NCBI GenBank assembly: GCA_012295275.1
Contig: CM022665.1
Span: forward strand, 9,736,476 to 9,798,475
Direction of reading: 5' to 3'
DNA: 62,000 nucleotides
Origin: Chrysomallon squamiferum
Taxonomy: Eukaryota > Mollusca > Gastropoda > Neomphalida > Peltospiridae
A program made the position numbers and the translations under genes. This document shows positions 26,471 to 47,228 of the stretch, piece by piece; positions within the stretch are counted from its first letter, which is position 1, and each line of letters begins with the position of its first letter. The notes beneath the pieces are model-generated. The model did not search any database. It was not told the origin of the DNA and was given only the letters and a program-made list of their open reading frames with translations.

Positions 26471-28083
26471 ATTTTAGAAATAAAAAATTATAGGAAGAAA
26501 ACTTTCCATGGAATAAACCAGCATGGACTTAGTGATTCGGACCTCTGACACAGAAAAGCTGCTTGATTAAGAACTGCCGAGATAATGAAATATAATTTAT
26601 ATAATTGTATTTAATTACGTGCGTATGCATGCATACTTATTGTATGATACATACATATGTATGCTTAGTTATTCATTTACTGATATATTTATAAGTAAAC
26701 ATGTTAATATTTGTTAATGTATTTAGAAGCAGTCACAACCAATCACAAAATATAAGAGCAATTTGAAATGAAGCTGTGCATTTAAAATAACAAAACACCG
26801 TGAACGTATTATTTTGTTACTAATTTATGGATGATGACTTATTGTACCTAATTAATAAACCTGTAAACACAATATGGTACACTATTTTATTGATTGTATC
26901 ATTTAAACGAGTCCAGCAGATGTTCTGTATCGCAAATATTGTCATCCGGGTTTTGTTTTCATGATGACCAGATTCAAGTGTTACAGATAACAGATCATGT
27001 ATCCGGTTTCCAGAAACTCGGTTTTAGAGAAGTATTAACATGTATTAAATTTGTTAAATACAGTTTCGTTCTTTCCTTTACATTGTTTATTTTAAAATTT
27101 AAACATGTATTAAGCCCTTAGTTCTGAAAACTGAAAAATCCAGAACTCCGGGCAATGTTCGTCCCGAGACTGACGGATAAATGGTCTGGTTTCTACATTT
27201 ATTAAATACAACTGAATAACCATTTTTTTTTTTTTTTTTTTTTTTTTCAAAGATTTGTTTTTAAATTTTAATAAAATGGAAAACTAAAAATATTGCCGCG
27301 CGGTAGAAGATTATTAACAGAATAGTTTTATTTTTAAAAGTTCGTGAAGTTATAGGAGAGTAAGTAAAAAATAAGAAGAGAATTCGAAATTGAACTTGGG
27401 CCATATTCATGATTTTGAAAAAATGTTGTCAAGTAGTGACATAGACCGCCTTACGACTGAGCATCAGTATGTGACGTTTGTGAGGCCATAATGGGACAAA
27501 GGGGGCAGCTGCATTGGTCCCTTAACTAGAGGGTCTCCCAAGACTCCGTTTATATACTTAATTATTAAAAAGAATAACCGTGGGTTAGGGTGGGTGCATC
27601 AGAAAATAGAAGTCAAGTGGTCCCAGGTCCCCCATTTCCGCTTGGATAATTCGATAAATTAGTAGCATCCTGAGAAAGATTAGTAATCAAAGTTAATAAA
27701 AAAATTATAATCACAAATGGATCTATAAAACCATGATGATAATGATGCAAGAAATTTACTGATCCAAATCTAATGACTTCAGCAGCATATTTGCCAGGAA
27801 CATGTTTTTGACTTGCTCTCATAATTATGATGTTATGCATGTTACAGAGTGTGATTCATTATATACGTTTGTTGCTGTTCGTGGATAGAAACATGGAAAA
27901 CTAAATCTTTTAGTGCAGTATGTTCAGTGGATATTTGAAAAAAAATAAAAACCGTCTAATTTGACGTACATAAGACAACAAAACTATTTGTAATTCTTCC
28001 ATTTTCGAAAATTAAACAAAATAGTTGAAGGAAAATAATTTTTCCATTTTATTTATAGTTGAATAATTTTCTCCAGTTTTTTT

Positions 28084-28250
28084 TTTATCCTTGCAAAGTC
28101 TTTGACCAGATCCTCATAACCAGTCTTACGTAACACATCTGCTTCTGTACATAACAGAAATAAGGCATCCAGCCTGCCTTGTTGCATAGTTGTTCTATGG
28201 GGATTTTAAATATATTTCAACCGTGAAAATGAACGCTCAGCTGAGCAATT
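28084..28250 (-). pseudogene. hAT transposase relic (C-terminal dimerisation region)
   Basis: The minus strand reads ERSFSRLKYI, a stop at 28206-28208, then NPHRTTMQQGRLDALFLLC, and, after a frameshift near 28130, LRKTGYEDLVKDFARIK. This order (ERSFS..LK, TTM..RL..L, YEDL..DFA) is typical of the hATC dimerisation domain of hAT/ZMYM-like transposases. The in-frame stop, frameshift and absence of an upstream catalytic region show a dead fragment. Confidence 0.75.
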
Positions 28251-29420
28251 TGTATAACTTCCAATCTACGAGCACAGTGTACTTTATTTTGCAGGATAAA
28301 CATGATGACACAAAAGAGAAAGCTTTCTGAAAAGAACTTACTCATATTTAATTAAATTTTGAAAATGGCTATGAATCTAATTTATTTAATAATTTAAATG
28401 CTAAATTTGGCTATGACAAATTTCTGAGGTGCCTCTCCTTCCCGTGATGCCCTAAGCACGTGCTTATTTAGCTTATAGGGTTAATCCACCACAGCATGCA
28501 CACATACACAAAAAAAACCTACAAGAAAACAAACACATACCGCTGCTGATACAGCCGAGATAGGTGAAACCAATTAGCTTACTTAATTCCGTTCGGATCA
28601 CCAGCTGTTTATAGCTAATTTATGGAGATCTATTGATTCAAAACCCAAATCTGCCTCGTGCAAAACATCGATTCTCTTCTGTAGGGAGCAAACTAGAATA
28701 CACCGCAGTTCGACAGAATAACGTGAGAGAACGGAACTAACCATGCGGCGATAATTAAAAAATTCATGGGCGTAAAACAGTTTTGACAGTTTTCTTTTGC
28801 ATGGTATAAAATAGACATACATAGCAAAAATGAGCATAGGATGTGTTTGGATGCAAGTAGAGAGATATCTGAATGACAAAAGGTTCTGTGCGTTAAAGAG
28901 GGAAAATTATCAGATAACCATTTAAATCACATTGAAAATGAGAACAGTTTCGCATCGTTAAAGATTAGGAGAGGAACAGATAAAATTGTGCTTACGTTGA
29001 GAAAAACTGTTTAGAAAACTTATATATATATATTTTTATATTTTTAATAAAAATACAGAAAGTATTATTATCAGCGTCCAAAAAAAAAAATAAAAAATAA
29101 TACAGCATAAAATCTGTCAGACAGCTGCTACGTAGATTTGGTGTGAAACGGAAAGAGTAGGAGAATACTAGCGTATGAGAGCACCACTTTTACCTAGATG
29201 AGATACGAGATATTTTCAACGGCTGGGAAGCTTTCAGAACTACACATTTACAGTTAAAAGATAAACTTGTTGAAATATGGAACCATGGAGGCAATACTGT
29301 GGGTGCCTATTGTTCGACCTTTATCTCATTCTTCTTAAAAACAGTCTTAGAGGAACGGGAGAAACATGCTTGATATAGCTGTATTTTCCGAAAGACTGGC
29401 TTTCACAATAAGGTGAAAAT

Positions 29421-29492
29421 ATGGATACCACTTCTAGTTTTCGCCAGCAAGTTTTCATCTTGGCATTTATGGAAATAATATGTTTATTCTGA
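29421..29492 (+). promoter_or_regulatory. Overlapping 23-residue upstream ORF at the K+ channel start
   Basis: An ATG at 29421 opens a 23-codon frame ending with TGA at 29492, overlapping the main channel ATG (29480) by 13 nt in a different frame. An in-frame stop (TAG, 29435-29437) upstream of 29480 confirms that the main frame does not extend 5' in this exon. It may dampen translation of the channel. A sequencing frameshift linking the two frames is the alternative. Confidence 0.4.
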
Positions 29493-30512
29493 TCATGAAC
29501 TGTAAATACTTGCTGATTCTGTTCCTAGTCATGATGGCCTACATGGCTATCGGAGGTCTTGTTTTCAGTTTAATTGAGATTGGCAATGAGGAGAGGACAA
29601 AGAGTGCTCTCCGTAGCGGTCTGCGAGATTTTCTTAGTAAGTGGAAATCGTTAGTAGTCTTCGTGTAACGTATGAATAGCTGTAGTCACAGCACTGCTAA
29701 TTGATGATTTTTAAATTGACGGAGTTTGAATATCACAGTTTCAGTCTATATTACACGATTAACTGGTTTAGAAACCACGTAATGGGATAGAGATATGTAC
29801 TGAGCCATTAACAAGTAATTTATCTAATGTAGAAATTCCTTATATGACTCGTTTCATTCCCGGAAAGCCCTCTATTATTGCCTTCAGAATTTCACTTTCA
29901 AATAAAAGAATCATAATTAGTGCAACAGTTAATCTGAAATACAAAAATCAAAAAAAAAATTAATTAATAAATTAATTAAAAACAAACTTAATAATGAATG
30001 AATGAATGAAATAATTTTAAAATAAATTCAATACATTTTTAAAACATTTTTAAATAAATATATTTATTAAAAATAAAATTATAAAAATAATAATAAATAA
30101 ACAAATAAATATATAAATAAATAAATAATGTATCTATATCTTCTTGCAGGAAACCACAGCTGTGTAACTCTAGAAGACATAGATAAATTATTTCTTGTTG
30201 TTGGTGACGACATCAAATTGGCCCGCCTAAGCGTTCACAATGGCACCGTCAAATCAATGTGGGACTTCACTGGAGCGTCTGTTTTTGCTATGTCTGCAAT
30301 TACCACGATAGGTGATTTTTTTGGTTGATTTTTTATCTTAGTCCTTTAGTATAGCAATACCTCAGAATAGATTTTCATATAATGTGATAATTTGTTTAAG
30401 AAATTTATTTATACATTATAGTATTACACTTGTGTGTGTCTGCATGTATACTTGTATGCATGAATATCAGTATGTATGTATATTTGCGTTGATATATGCA
30501 TTCAGTTAAATA

Positions 30513-30548
<36 letters not shown>

Positions 30549-33500
30549 TGTATGTATGTGTAATTTCCTAACTGTATTAGTAAAATATATCAGATACTTT
30601 GTTAATTTATTCGTTTTATTATTAATACGTCAGTCGTCACAATGATCATCATCTCACTAGACACGATGTTTTTAAAAACATTAACAAAGGTTTAATTTAA
30701 GCACCTTTTTTCTTCTTCTTTTTCTTTCTGCTTCCCGGATTCGGGATCTTCCGCCTAAGTTTTTTTGGGGTAATTTAAGATTAGAAGGTTTATGCATTTT
30801 TCACTACAAGATCTCTTATGTCATCAAAAATAACACCAAATATGGTCATCATAAATCGCCATAATATCTGAGAAAAGTCTACTAAACATTATCCAAAGTT
30901 TAATTTAAATTATTTTATCTTTTTATTTCTCCTAGCTGGAACGTTTGAAAACCAGACAATCCGTGGAGTTGTTAAAACTGTATTTATGTTAACAAAAAAC
31001 CCAACCATAATTCATCTTCATCATCACCATAAATGACAATCAAGGAGACGTTTAAAAAAAAAAAAAAAAAAAAAATAATAATAATAATAATAATTTAATT
31101 TACATGTTGTTATTTTCTCTAAACAGGATACGGCAATCTTGCGCCAAAAACGTCTTTAGGACAAGCAATTTGTGTAGTGTACGCTTTTATCGGCATACCT
31201 CTGATGATGATCCTTCTCAAGGAAATCGGTGAAAAGCTGCACTGTGCTGCTGACAAAATTTACCACTACCAGTATTTCAAGAACGGTCAGTGTCAACAGA
31301 AGATGTTTAAGGGTATTCTGTTGTCTACACTGAGCTGCCTCATCGTGATCGGTCTGCCGGCGTACTTGTTTTCACACGCCGAGAACTGGACGATGAGTGA
31401 AGCAGTGTATTTCTGTTTCATCACTCTTTCTACCATCGGTTTTGGCGACTTCGTAGCAGCAGAGCGTAAGTATTTTTCAAAAGCTGATTTTCTCAGAATA
31501 TTGGAATTCTGCTGATGTGGTTTAATTTATAATTTTCTGTGGAGTTTAATAAAAATGTATAAAAAAAAAAAAAAAAAAATTAATTTCTTGTTGTCATTTT
31601 TGCCTTGTTTTCCTTTCTTTGCGTTTTTTTTTTTTTTTTTTTTTTTTTCTTTAAATTTATTTTCTTTCTTTCTCTTTAAGTTTTTATTCTTGTTCCCTCT
31701 TCTTCTTCTTCTTCTTCTTATTATTATTATTATACTTTAAAATTCAGTAATAGAAAACAATGTTATTTTCGTTTTCGTCATTTATCAAGTACTACGACTA
31801 TTTCATTGAAACCTCCTGTAATTAACGATATTTACCATACATACATATTGCATTACTGTCTTTTTATTCTCACAAACAACAAAGTAACGACTTCTATAGA
31901 ATCAATCTTTATCAGTAATGCTACACTTACATTCTAAAGCTGTTAACAGTAAGTGTTTAATTACTCACAGCATTCTGATAAAACTGTATACATGAAGAAA
32001 ATATAACGACGGCTTTCTCTTTCTCTTCAGGCTCCATTTTCTATTATTAATCTTCTTTTTACATTACTATAACACTATTAATTACTTTTCTTTAATTCTA
32101 AAGTTATCGTTTTGTATTTTGCTTAAAGCGCTGATTATAATACTAAAGACGTTCGTGGTTTTATTATTATTTTTATTATTTTATTTTTGTTGTTGTTGTT
32201 TTTGTTTTTTCCATTAATGTCATAATGACCTACATTTTATTTAGTAATCTTACAGTGTCAGAGACTTTGTTTTATGTTTTACACCTTTGGTTTTCATTAT
32301 ATTTTGTCTGCAGTCACAATGAAATTAAGTATGTTTTGCCTGCAGTTATAATAATATTCACTATATTTTGCTTGCAGTCACAATGAAATTAAATATTTTT
32401 TGCCTGCAGTTATAATGAAATACAATATATTTTTGGTTCCAATGAAATTAAATATATTTTGGTTCCAATGAAATTAAAACCATAACGAAATTCCAACCAT
32501 AACGAAATTAAATACTTAGCTTGCAATCATAAATTCAATATATTTTGTCTATATTTACGGTAATATTGATTTTATTATGAAACCTACCACTCTATGATTT
32601 TCACTTTATACTGCAGCTTACAAATCTAATGGGCCACAGGGTGATATTGGACGAACGTACAGGTGGTTTGTGTTTCTGTGGATCATAGTTGGTCTTTCTT
32701 TCCTGTCACTCGTCATCAGTTTGTTAACAAAACTTATTACTAATAAAGCCAGCTGTGCGGAACGGTTCACGAGAGAAACGTTAGAGGTATGTACTGTCTT
32801 GAGTTTCTACAGTAAGTAAGTCTTGTGTTATTAATTGATGAAGCGCTTACAGATAGCTAGAAAGATGTTATTAACATACACACATTGGATGTGTGTGTGT
32901 CTATATTTGTATGCACGTACGTGTTCGTGCAGAGACACAATGAAAGAAAAAAAAAAAAAAAATACTTTCGTAGAAAATGACATAGAGACAGAGAGACAGC
33001 CGAACGAAAAGTTATACAAAGAGGCATCTTACAGAAAAAACCAAAACGATTGAGGGACAAATAGATGTACATCCATATAAGGAAACACAGAGACAGACAG
33101 ACTGAAATTAATGGTATCTATTTAAAAATACTTTCATGCAAACAGAGATATAGATATACGAATAAATAGTAAAAGAGTAAGATCCACCTCCTACACAAAA
33201 ATACCCAGATAAACAAATACAACTCTATCCATATAAGGAATCACACAGAGATACATACAGAAATTAATGATATCCATATAAGAAGACTTTCATACAGGCA
33301 GAAATAATTAGGAAGATAAAAGTATTGATTGAGAAACAAACAGAAGGCTGCACAGGGAAAGGGATATATATACAGAAAGACAAAAAGGAAAGCATCTACA
33401 AAAAAAAAAAATATATATATATATATATATAACGAACCAGTAAAATAGACAGACACACAGAGAGATAATAAGACAAGGAGACAGCAGAAAAAAATAAAAC

Positions 33501-34580
33501 TTAAAAACGAATTCAGTGATGTCTGTAATATAAAATTATTGATATTTCTGGTAAATGTTTCATTTTAGGCGAACTCTTTTGAAGATTCAAGTTTTGTTTA
33601 ATGTATACGAATGTGTCGAGTAATTTGCGAGTTCAGTAACTTTTCTAGAGCGTCTGCATCAGTTAATTACTATATTTTCACTGGTCTGGTAACTATGCAG
33701 TGTGTCCTGTTCACAATACTACCTGCACTTTAGGCATTTGTTATCAATCACATCTAGCTCTGTGCACGTTTATATACAATTCAGTGTACTGTTCGTATTA
33801 ATTACTCGAATCTTGCTCTGTTAACTTTGGTGGTAAATTATCTGGATAGTTTACGTGATAATTATACTTCACGGGAAGCTCGTGGGCTGCAGTGAATTCA
33901 ATACGTCTGTTTGTTTTTGTGTCAACACAAATACGAAATGAATCGATGAATGAATGACACCACGACACATTTTAATATTAATGGTTATTAACGGAAGCAC
34001 CAAAATGTTTTTGTAAGATTAAATGAATAACAGACTAAATTTAAAGTCTTTGTTCGTAACTGTCAGTTATTCAAATTATGGTAAATTAGAAATGAATAAA
34101 TGAATGCCTAGAATTAGCTCAATGTGTTTTAAAATGAACGATTTTAAACGGCAATTTAATTAGTTAAATGTGTAAATGCGTGCGTGATTCTTTTCATCAC
34201 TATCAATACTGGCAAGTATTGATGGTGTAAGCTTTCTATAACAGTGGTATGTAAAAATGCTATAACAATATCTTTAACTCATTAACATCTTTTACTTGTT
34301 ATATCTACGTGTGAAAATGAAATAAAATTACAGTTGTAATAGAAAACGTTTTCTTTTATTATAAACTGTTTTCGGAAACGTTAGATAACATTAATATTTT
34401 AACCTTTTGGAAATTTCTTCTTCTTTGGTCGAAATGTTTGGAAGAAATTAACTGTAGATTCCTTACAGTAAATGAACTTTGCTTAATGTATGTTTAGTGT
34501 GTTCCAAGTGATTTACAAGTAAAGATGTTATTGTAAATTAATTATTGATACACTTAAGCAAACGAACTAGTTAATCACAC

Positions 34581-34637
<57 letters not shown>

Positions 34638-35119
34638 GATATCTGTAGTTGTAAATCACTTGGAACATACTATATAATGTTGATGCGTTTGAAAGCTGTA
34701 TGTCACAAAAAATTTCAGAACAAGATACTACCAATGTTATTACATCTGATTTTTATTTACTTTTTTTCTAGAACCAGATTGAAAAACTGAAGCATGAACT
34801 AGAAATAGCCAAGAAATCATATAGTTTTAATAGCGTCCACAATTCCAGTGAAAGAATGGATGAAGCTAATATACCTGAAGATGTGACGAATTCCAGTGTT
34901 ACTTTGATTAACTTTACTCTGTTAAAAAGTAAGAATCAGAGCAAGTTAGACGTCGTTGCCAACAGGAATGACATCGAGGAAGGAAAATATTCTTGCAGTC
35001 TCAAGTCTGCAGATGAGTGTGAAGATTTTAAAGATTCGAATTGTGTTATAGGGAAAAGAGATTCTATAAATGTTGTTTATTGTGAGACGGATAACACAGA
35101 AAACAAGATATATTTCTGA
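29480..35119 (+). CDS. Two-pore-domain K+ channel, TALK/TASK-2-like (5 exons)
   Basis: Spliced CDS: 29480-29636, 30150-30311, 31127-31465, 32617-32786, 34772-35119, giving 391 residues with matching phases. It is a plasma-membrane potassium leak channel. TM1 lies near residues 8-28 (LLILFLVMMAYMAIGGLVF). An extracellular cap follows with sequons NHS (54-56) and NGT (83-85). Pore 1 is WDFTGASVFA then TTIGYGN (filter 105-109 split across the exon 2/3 junction). TM2 (VVYAFIGIPLMMIL), TM3 (LIVIGLPAYLF), pore 2 with TIGFGDFVA (209-217) and TM4 (WIIVGLSFLSLVISLL) follow. GYG in pore 1 with GFGDFVA in pore 2 favours the TASK-2/TALK branch over TASK-1/3. The tail stops at 35119, but protein-like sequence continues in shifted frames to 35430 (next entry). 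Confidence 0.9.
32290..32530 (+). repeat. Degenerate ~35-bp tandem repeat in K+ channel intron 3
   Basis: About six diverged copies of a unit around ttttgcctgcagt(t/c)ataatgaaatta(a) lie just upstream of the exon 4 acceptor (32616). Each copy contains a ctgcag or derivative, so the array carries several cryptic acceptor-like sites. Confidence 0.75.
33071..33310 (+). repeat. Two-copy ~160-bp direct repeat in K+ channel intron 4
   Basis: Positions 33071-33150 and 33231-33310 align along their length (atccatataaggaa, acagaaattaatg and actttcatrcaggcaga-like blocks) with scattered substitutions. The offset is 160 bp. Confidence 0.75.
34585..34633. repeat. (AC)n microsatellite
   Basis: About 49 bp of AC units in the last intron of the K+ channel gene. 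Confidence 0.95.
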
Positions 35120-35430
35120 ATGCGATGCAATGCAAACTGATTCAATACATACATCAGACTCTGCATATATCACAGAAACAAATGGGTCTTTAAAATACCT
35201 TATTCCTAGTGCACGCAAAACATTTTCTGGAAACGTATCTTCAATAGTGTTTGACAAAGAAACAGAAAAATTTTAGTTGTGTATCTTTGGAGAAAGGCAG
35301 CACTGAAAAATTATACCCCGAACAGCTCGACAAAATTAGTAAAACTGGAAGAAACACAGAATTAAAATCTTCTGACAAGGATTATCCTACCAACAGCAAA
35401 AACTGTCATTCTGTAAATTCAAATCTGTGA
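35120..35430 (+). other. Frameshifted continuation of the K+ channel C-terminal tail
   Basis: Directly after the annotated TGA (35117-35119) the sequence stays protein-like in other frames. One frame reads SECDAMQTDSIHTSDSAY and on to a stop at 35274-35276. A third frame then reads NFSCVSLEKGSTEKLY to a stop at 35428-35430. Both shifts are equivalent to one extra base. The composition (Ser/Thr/Glu/Asp/Lys) matches the tail encoded before the stop. Either two indels are assembly errors and the real tail is about 100 residues longer, or the tail was recently truncated. Confidence 0.6.
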
Positions 35431-35432
35431 TA

Positions 35433-44323
<8,891 letters not shown>

Positions 44324-44415
44324 CTTTCTTGTAAATCTGAAGAAAAAAAACACATTTAAATATATTTAAATTATTTGTGGTTAATACTTTGTTTACAGAT
44401 ATATTTTGTTAGATA

Positions 44416-44420
<5 letters not shown>

Positions 44421-44488
<68 letters not shown>
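44421..44488. repeat. (CT)n microsatellite
   Basis: About 68 bp of CT, roughly 100 bp upstream of the FGQQ-Kunitz start codon. Confidence 0.97.
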
Positions 44489-44492
<4 letters not shown>

Positions 44493-45263
44493 GTCTGTGT
44501 GTATATATGTGTGCACACGACAAACTACTAAGAATCAACAAAGATCATTATAATACAGCTATTAAATAATATGCGTCAGAAATAAAATCTATAACTACAG
44601 TAAGGTTAAATACCGAATACATCGTTATAACACAATAAACGTATTAAATACATTAAAAATAGAAAATATAAAACATATCAAGATAAACATCGGATAATAT
44701 TTATGTCACACACGTTACTATAAACCAAGCAATTATCTTTGTAAGATAATTAATAAAAAAAAAAACTAAATTAAATTATGTTATACATTAAAAATACAAC
44801 TTGTCAGTGTATCAGTGATGAAGTTCGAAATATCCAAGTAATATAATTAATACATATGATACTTAAACAATACAAATTATAAACGTGTCGATGTTAAACA
44901 CTGAACAGATCTCTAATATATATCATACATGTAAATTGAAATACACAAACTGTAAGCGTTCTAAGGATGAATTTCTAACATGTCCAAGCAATGTAATTAA
45001 TACAAGACATACCATTAGAAGTGCAAGTTACAGACCTAGCATGGTTACATACTAAATATATTACTGTGAATTAATTACTATAGGGCCTACATTATATTTC
45101 AACAAAACAAGATGTTAATGTACCAAGAACAGATACTGTAAATTATACTTACATATTTTCAGAAATTACAGTTTTTAAACGTAACAACAGTACATTTAAA
45201 TACAATAAATACTATATGTATTTTTATAATTTAATTAATGAATGCTGTAAAACATATGCCTAC

Positions 45264-45309
45264 CAGTAGCAGCAGAAAACAATATTTCTTCAATACTTGT
45301 CAAGATGAA
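45264..45309 (-). pseudogene. Start-less signal-peptide exon relic
   Basis: The minus strand has an acceptor (TTTAAATTTCAG) after 45310, a 46-nt exon-like segment and a donor (CTG|GTAGGC). Beginning with TTG at 45293 it reads LKKYCFLLLLVGICFTA into the intron. It resembles the real signal exon at 44323 (acaag, then a Lys-rich start, then ttttctgctgct), but the expected ATG is TTG. Read as a decayed duplicate of the signal-peptide exon. It could alternatively serve as a 5' UTR exon. Confidence 0.4.
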
Positions 45310-45817
45310 CTGAAATTTAAACCGTTCTGGACACGACACCTCGCTAATTACATTTTTTTTAATGTCTAACGGTCAGCGTGATGGATCGATCACTCAAATT
45401 CAATCGCAGTATTTACCTGTTAACACTTTAGGTCAGTTAACGGGTCATTCATTATGTTAACGAATTTCTATTAATAATAATAACATGTAGTGGTGATCTC
45501 TGTCTGAAAGTTGTGAGATCGAGGCACATTTGTTTCAAATTATTCCTTTAAGATGATCATATCTTCTAAAGTTATTGTATCACTGGCACTTTAGTTAGAA
45601 ATAAGGCTGTTGCAGCGAAATATATTACTGTTGCTATTACTATGCTGCTACTACTAACTTATGTTACCACTATCACTGCTGTTGCTGCTACTGCTGCCAT
45701 TGTTACTATACTACTGCTCTACTATTATTACTATTAACTGTTCCTAGTATGTCTACTATTACTACCAACGCTGTAATTTAATATTAGTACCTACCACAAT
45801 TGCATAACAACAATAGC

Positions 45818-45866
<49 letters not shown>

Positions 45867-45959
45867 GGAAGTAAGGAAATATTTTAAGGTCGCAGTCAAC
45901 ACATTTTATTTACGGTTATATGGATAAGGTTCGCTAAGATGACGAGAGAAAATCCTCTG

Positions 45960-46150
45960 TGCGATCTGCATTGGCCATCCTTTTTCAGTTAACAGCAATG
46001 ATCTTTTACAGTCCCAGACAGGATAGCACATACCATGACATTTGTTACAGCAGCAGTGCAGCACTCGCTGAGACAAGAAATATCTTTATAGGTCTACCAA
46101 GAAGGGACGACCCGACAACCCTCCGTAGCCTGATCTAAGTCCCGTTCCTT
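45960..46150. repeat. Decayed SINE-like repeat
   Basis: The phrase cagacaggatagcacatacc, followed by gacatttgttacagcagcagtgc and ending near ctaagtcccgttcc, resembles from memory a very common mollusc interspersed repeat whose consensus ends in a tRNA-like tail. This copy is diverged. Recognition is from recall, not from a search. Confidence 0.45.
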
Positions 46151-46227
46151 ACTTTTGATATTATTATTACTGCTTGATTAATTATCAATTACGAAAGTCC
46201 GCCACTCCTTAAAAAAATTTAAAAAAT

Positions 46228-46317
46228 CTGAAATAGAAGAAAAAAACAAAAACAAAATCTGAAATAGAAGAAAAAAGGAAAACAAAATCTGAAATAGAAG
46301 TAAAAGAAAAACAAAAT
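46228..46317 (+). repeat. Three-copy ~33-bp tandem repeat
   Basis: Three copies of caaaatctgaaatagaag followed by an A-rich spacer of varying length. Confidence 0.88.
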
Positions 46318-47191
46318 GGAAAGAAATGTTTTATGAAAATATATAATAAGCACAATAATTTAAAAGATTTTTGTTCGTTAAAAAAGCAGACGAACTATTG
46401 AATAACGGAACATAAATAAAGCCGTATGAGTCAGGTGCCCAAATCTTAATATGCAGTTATTTGTTGACGTATGGACTGAAGGAACAAGGAACATGGTGTG
46501 GCTTCCGTTTAAATTAACAGGAAACGTCTGTACCGCTCCGGGGAGAGAACCCACGTCAGTATGAATACAGCCAATGACCGAAAACAACCTTTTAAACGTA
46601 TATGTCTCCGTATTTGCGCTGTTTACATAATAATCAGTTGTGGAGTCAAGTATGTGCTTCAACATTTATTTATTGCTTATTTCATTTAAGTTTTGTATTC
46701 TAATTTTACATTTATATTATCTTCTCTTTCCAGCACATTTGTTTTTTGTTTTTTTCAAGTTCTTATAAATGTCATTATTGTTATTATTTATTTATTTATT
46801 TATTTATTTATTATTGTTGTTGTTGTTATTGCTGCTGCTGCTCTTGTTGCTGGTCGTATGTGCGTATGTGTTTCTGTTCGTATGTGTGTATGTATATGAT
46901 GTGTTTATGTGTCAGTGAGTGTTTATTTATGCACACATGCAAGTGCATTTTCATAAACAATGGCAGTAAGTCTGTTGGCTTGAATATGAAGAATTAGATG
47001 TACATCTTGATTGATTGATTTATTCAAAATACGTGATACAATCAGATGCCTTATTTGACATATTTTTACACGCAACCTTGCATTTGTATTTTCTTTTACA
47101 ATTCATACAACCACAGATACATCTTATTTTTTTTTTTTTTAACCACATGCAAACTGCGTGTTCCTTATAGTTCCGAGTTCTTTATTGATGT

Positions 47192-47228
<37 letters not shown>

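Larger units (their letters stand above)
20145..29420. other. Aftiphilin 3' UTR and intergenic region before the K+ channel
   Basis: No intact gene recognised. Candidate AATAAA signals for aftiphilin include one at about 21099 and one near 22228. The region holds (AT)n near 20152-20185 and 20464-20500, (GT)n at 21757-21792, a large degenerate minisatellite at 22650-23540, (ATT)n at 26210-26244, poly-A plus (AAT)n at 26380-26469 and a hAT transposase relic at 28084-28250. GC-richer patches at 27420-27620 and 28430-28500 look like other decayed repeat copies that I could not classify. Confidence 0.55.

Noticed and set aside
27613-27840. 75-codon minus-strand ORF in a GC-richer patch
   Set aside because: No recognisable domain or splice context; more likely part of a decayed repeat.
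28598-28879. 93-codon minus-strand ORF
   Set aside because: No domain, no splice sites of note, composition not convincingly coding.
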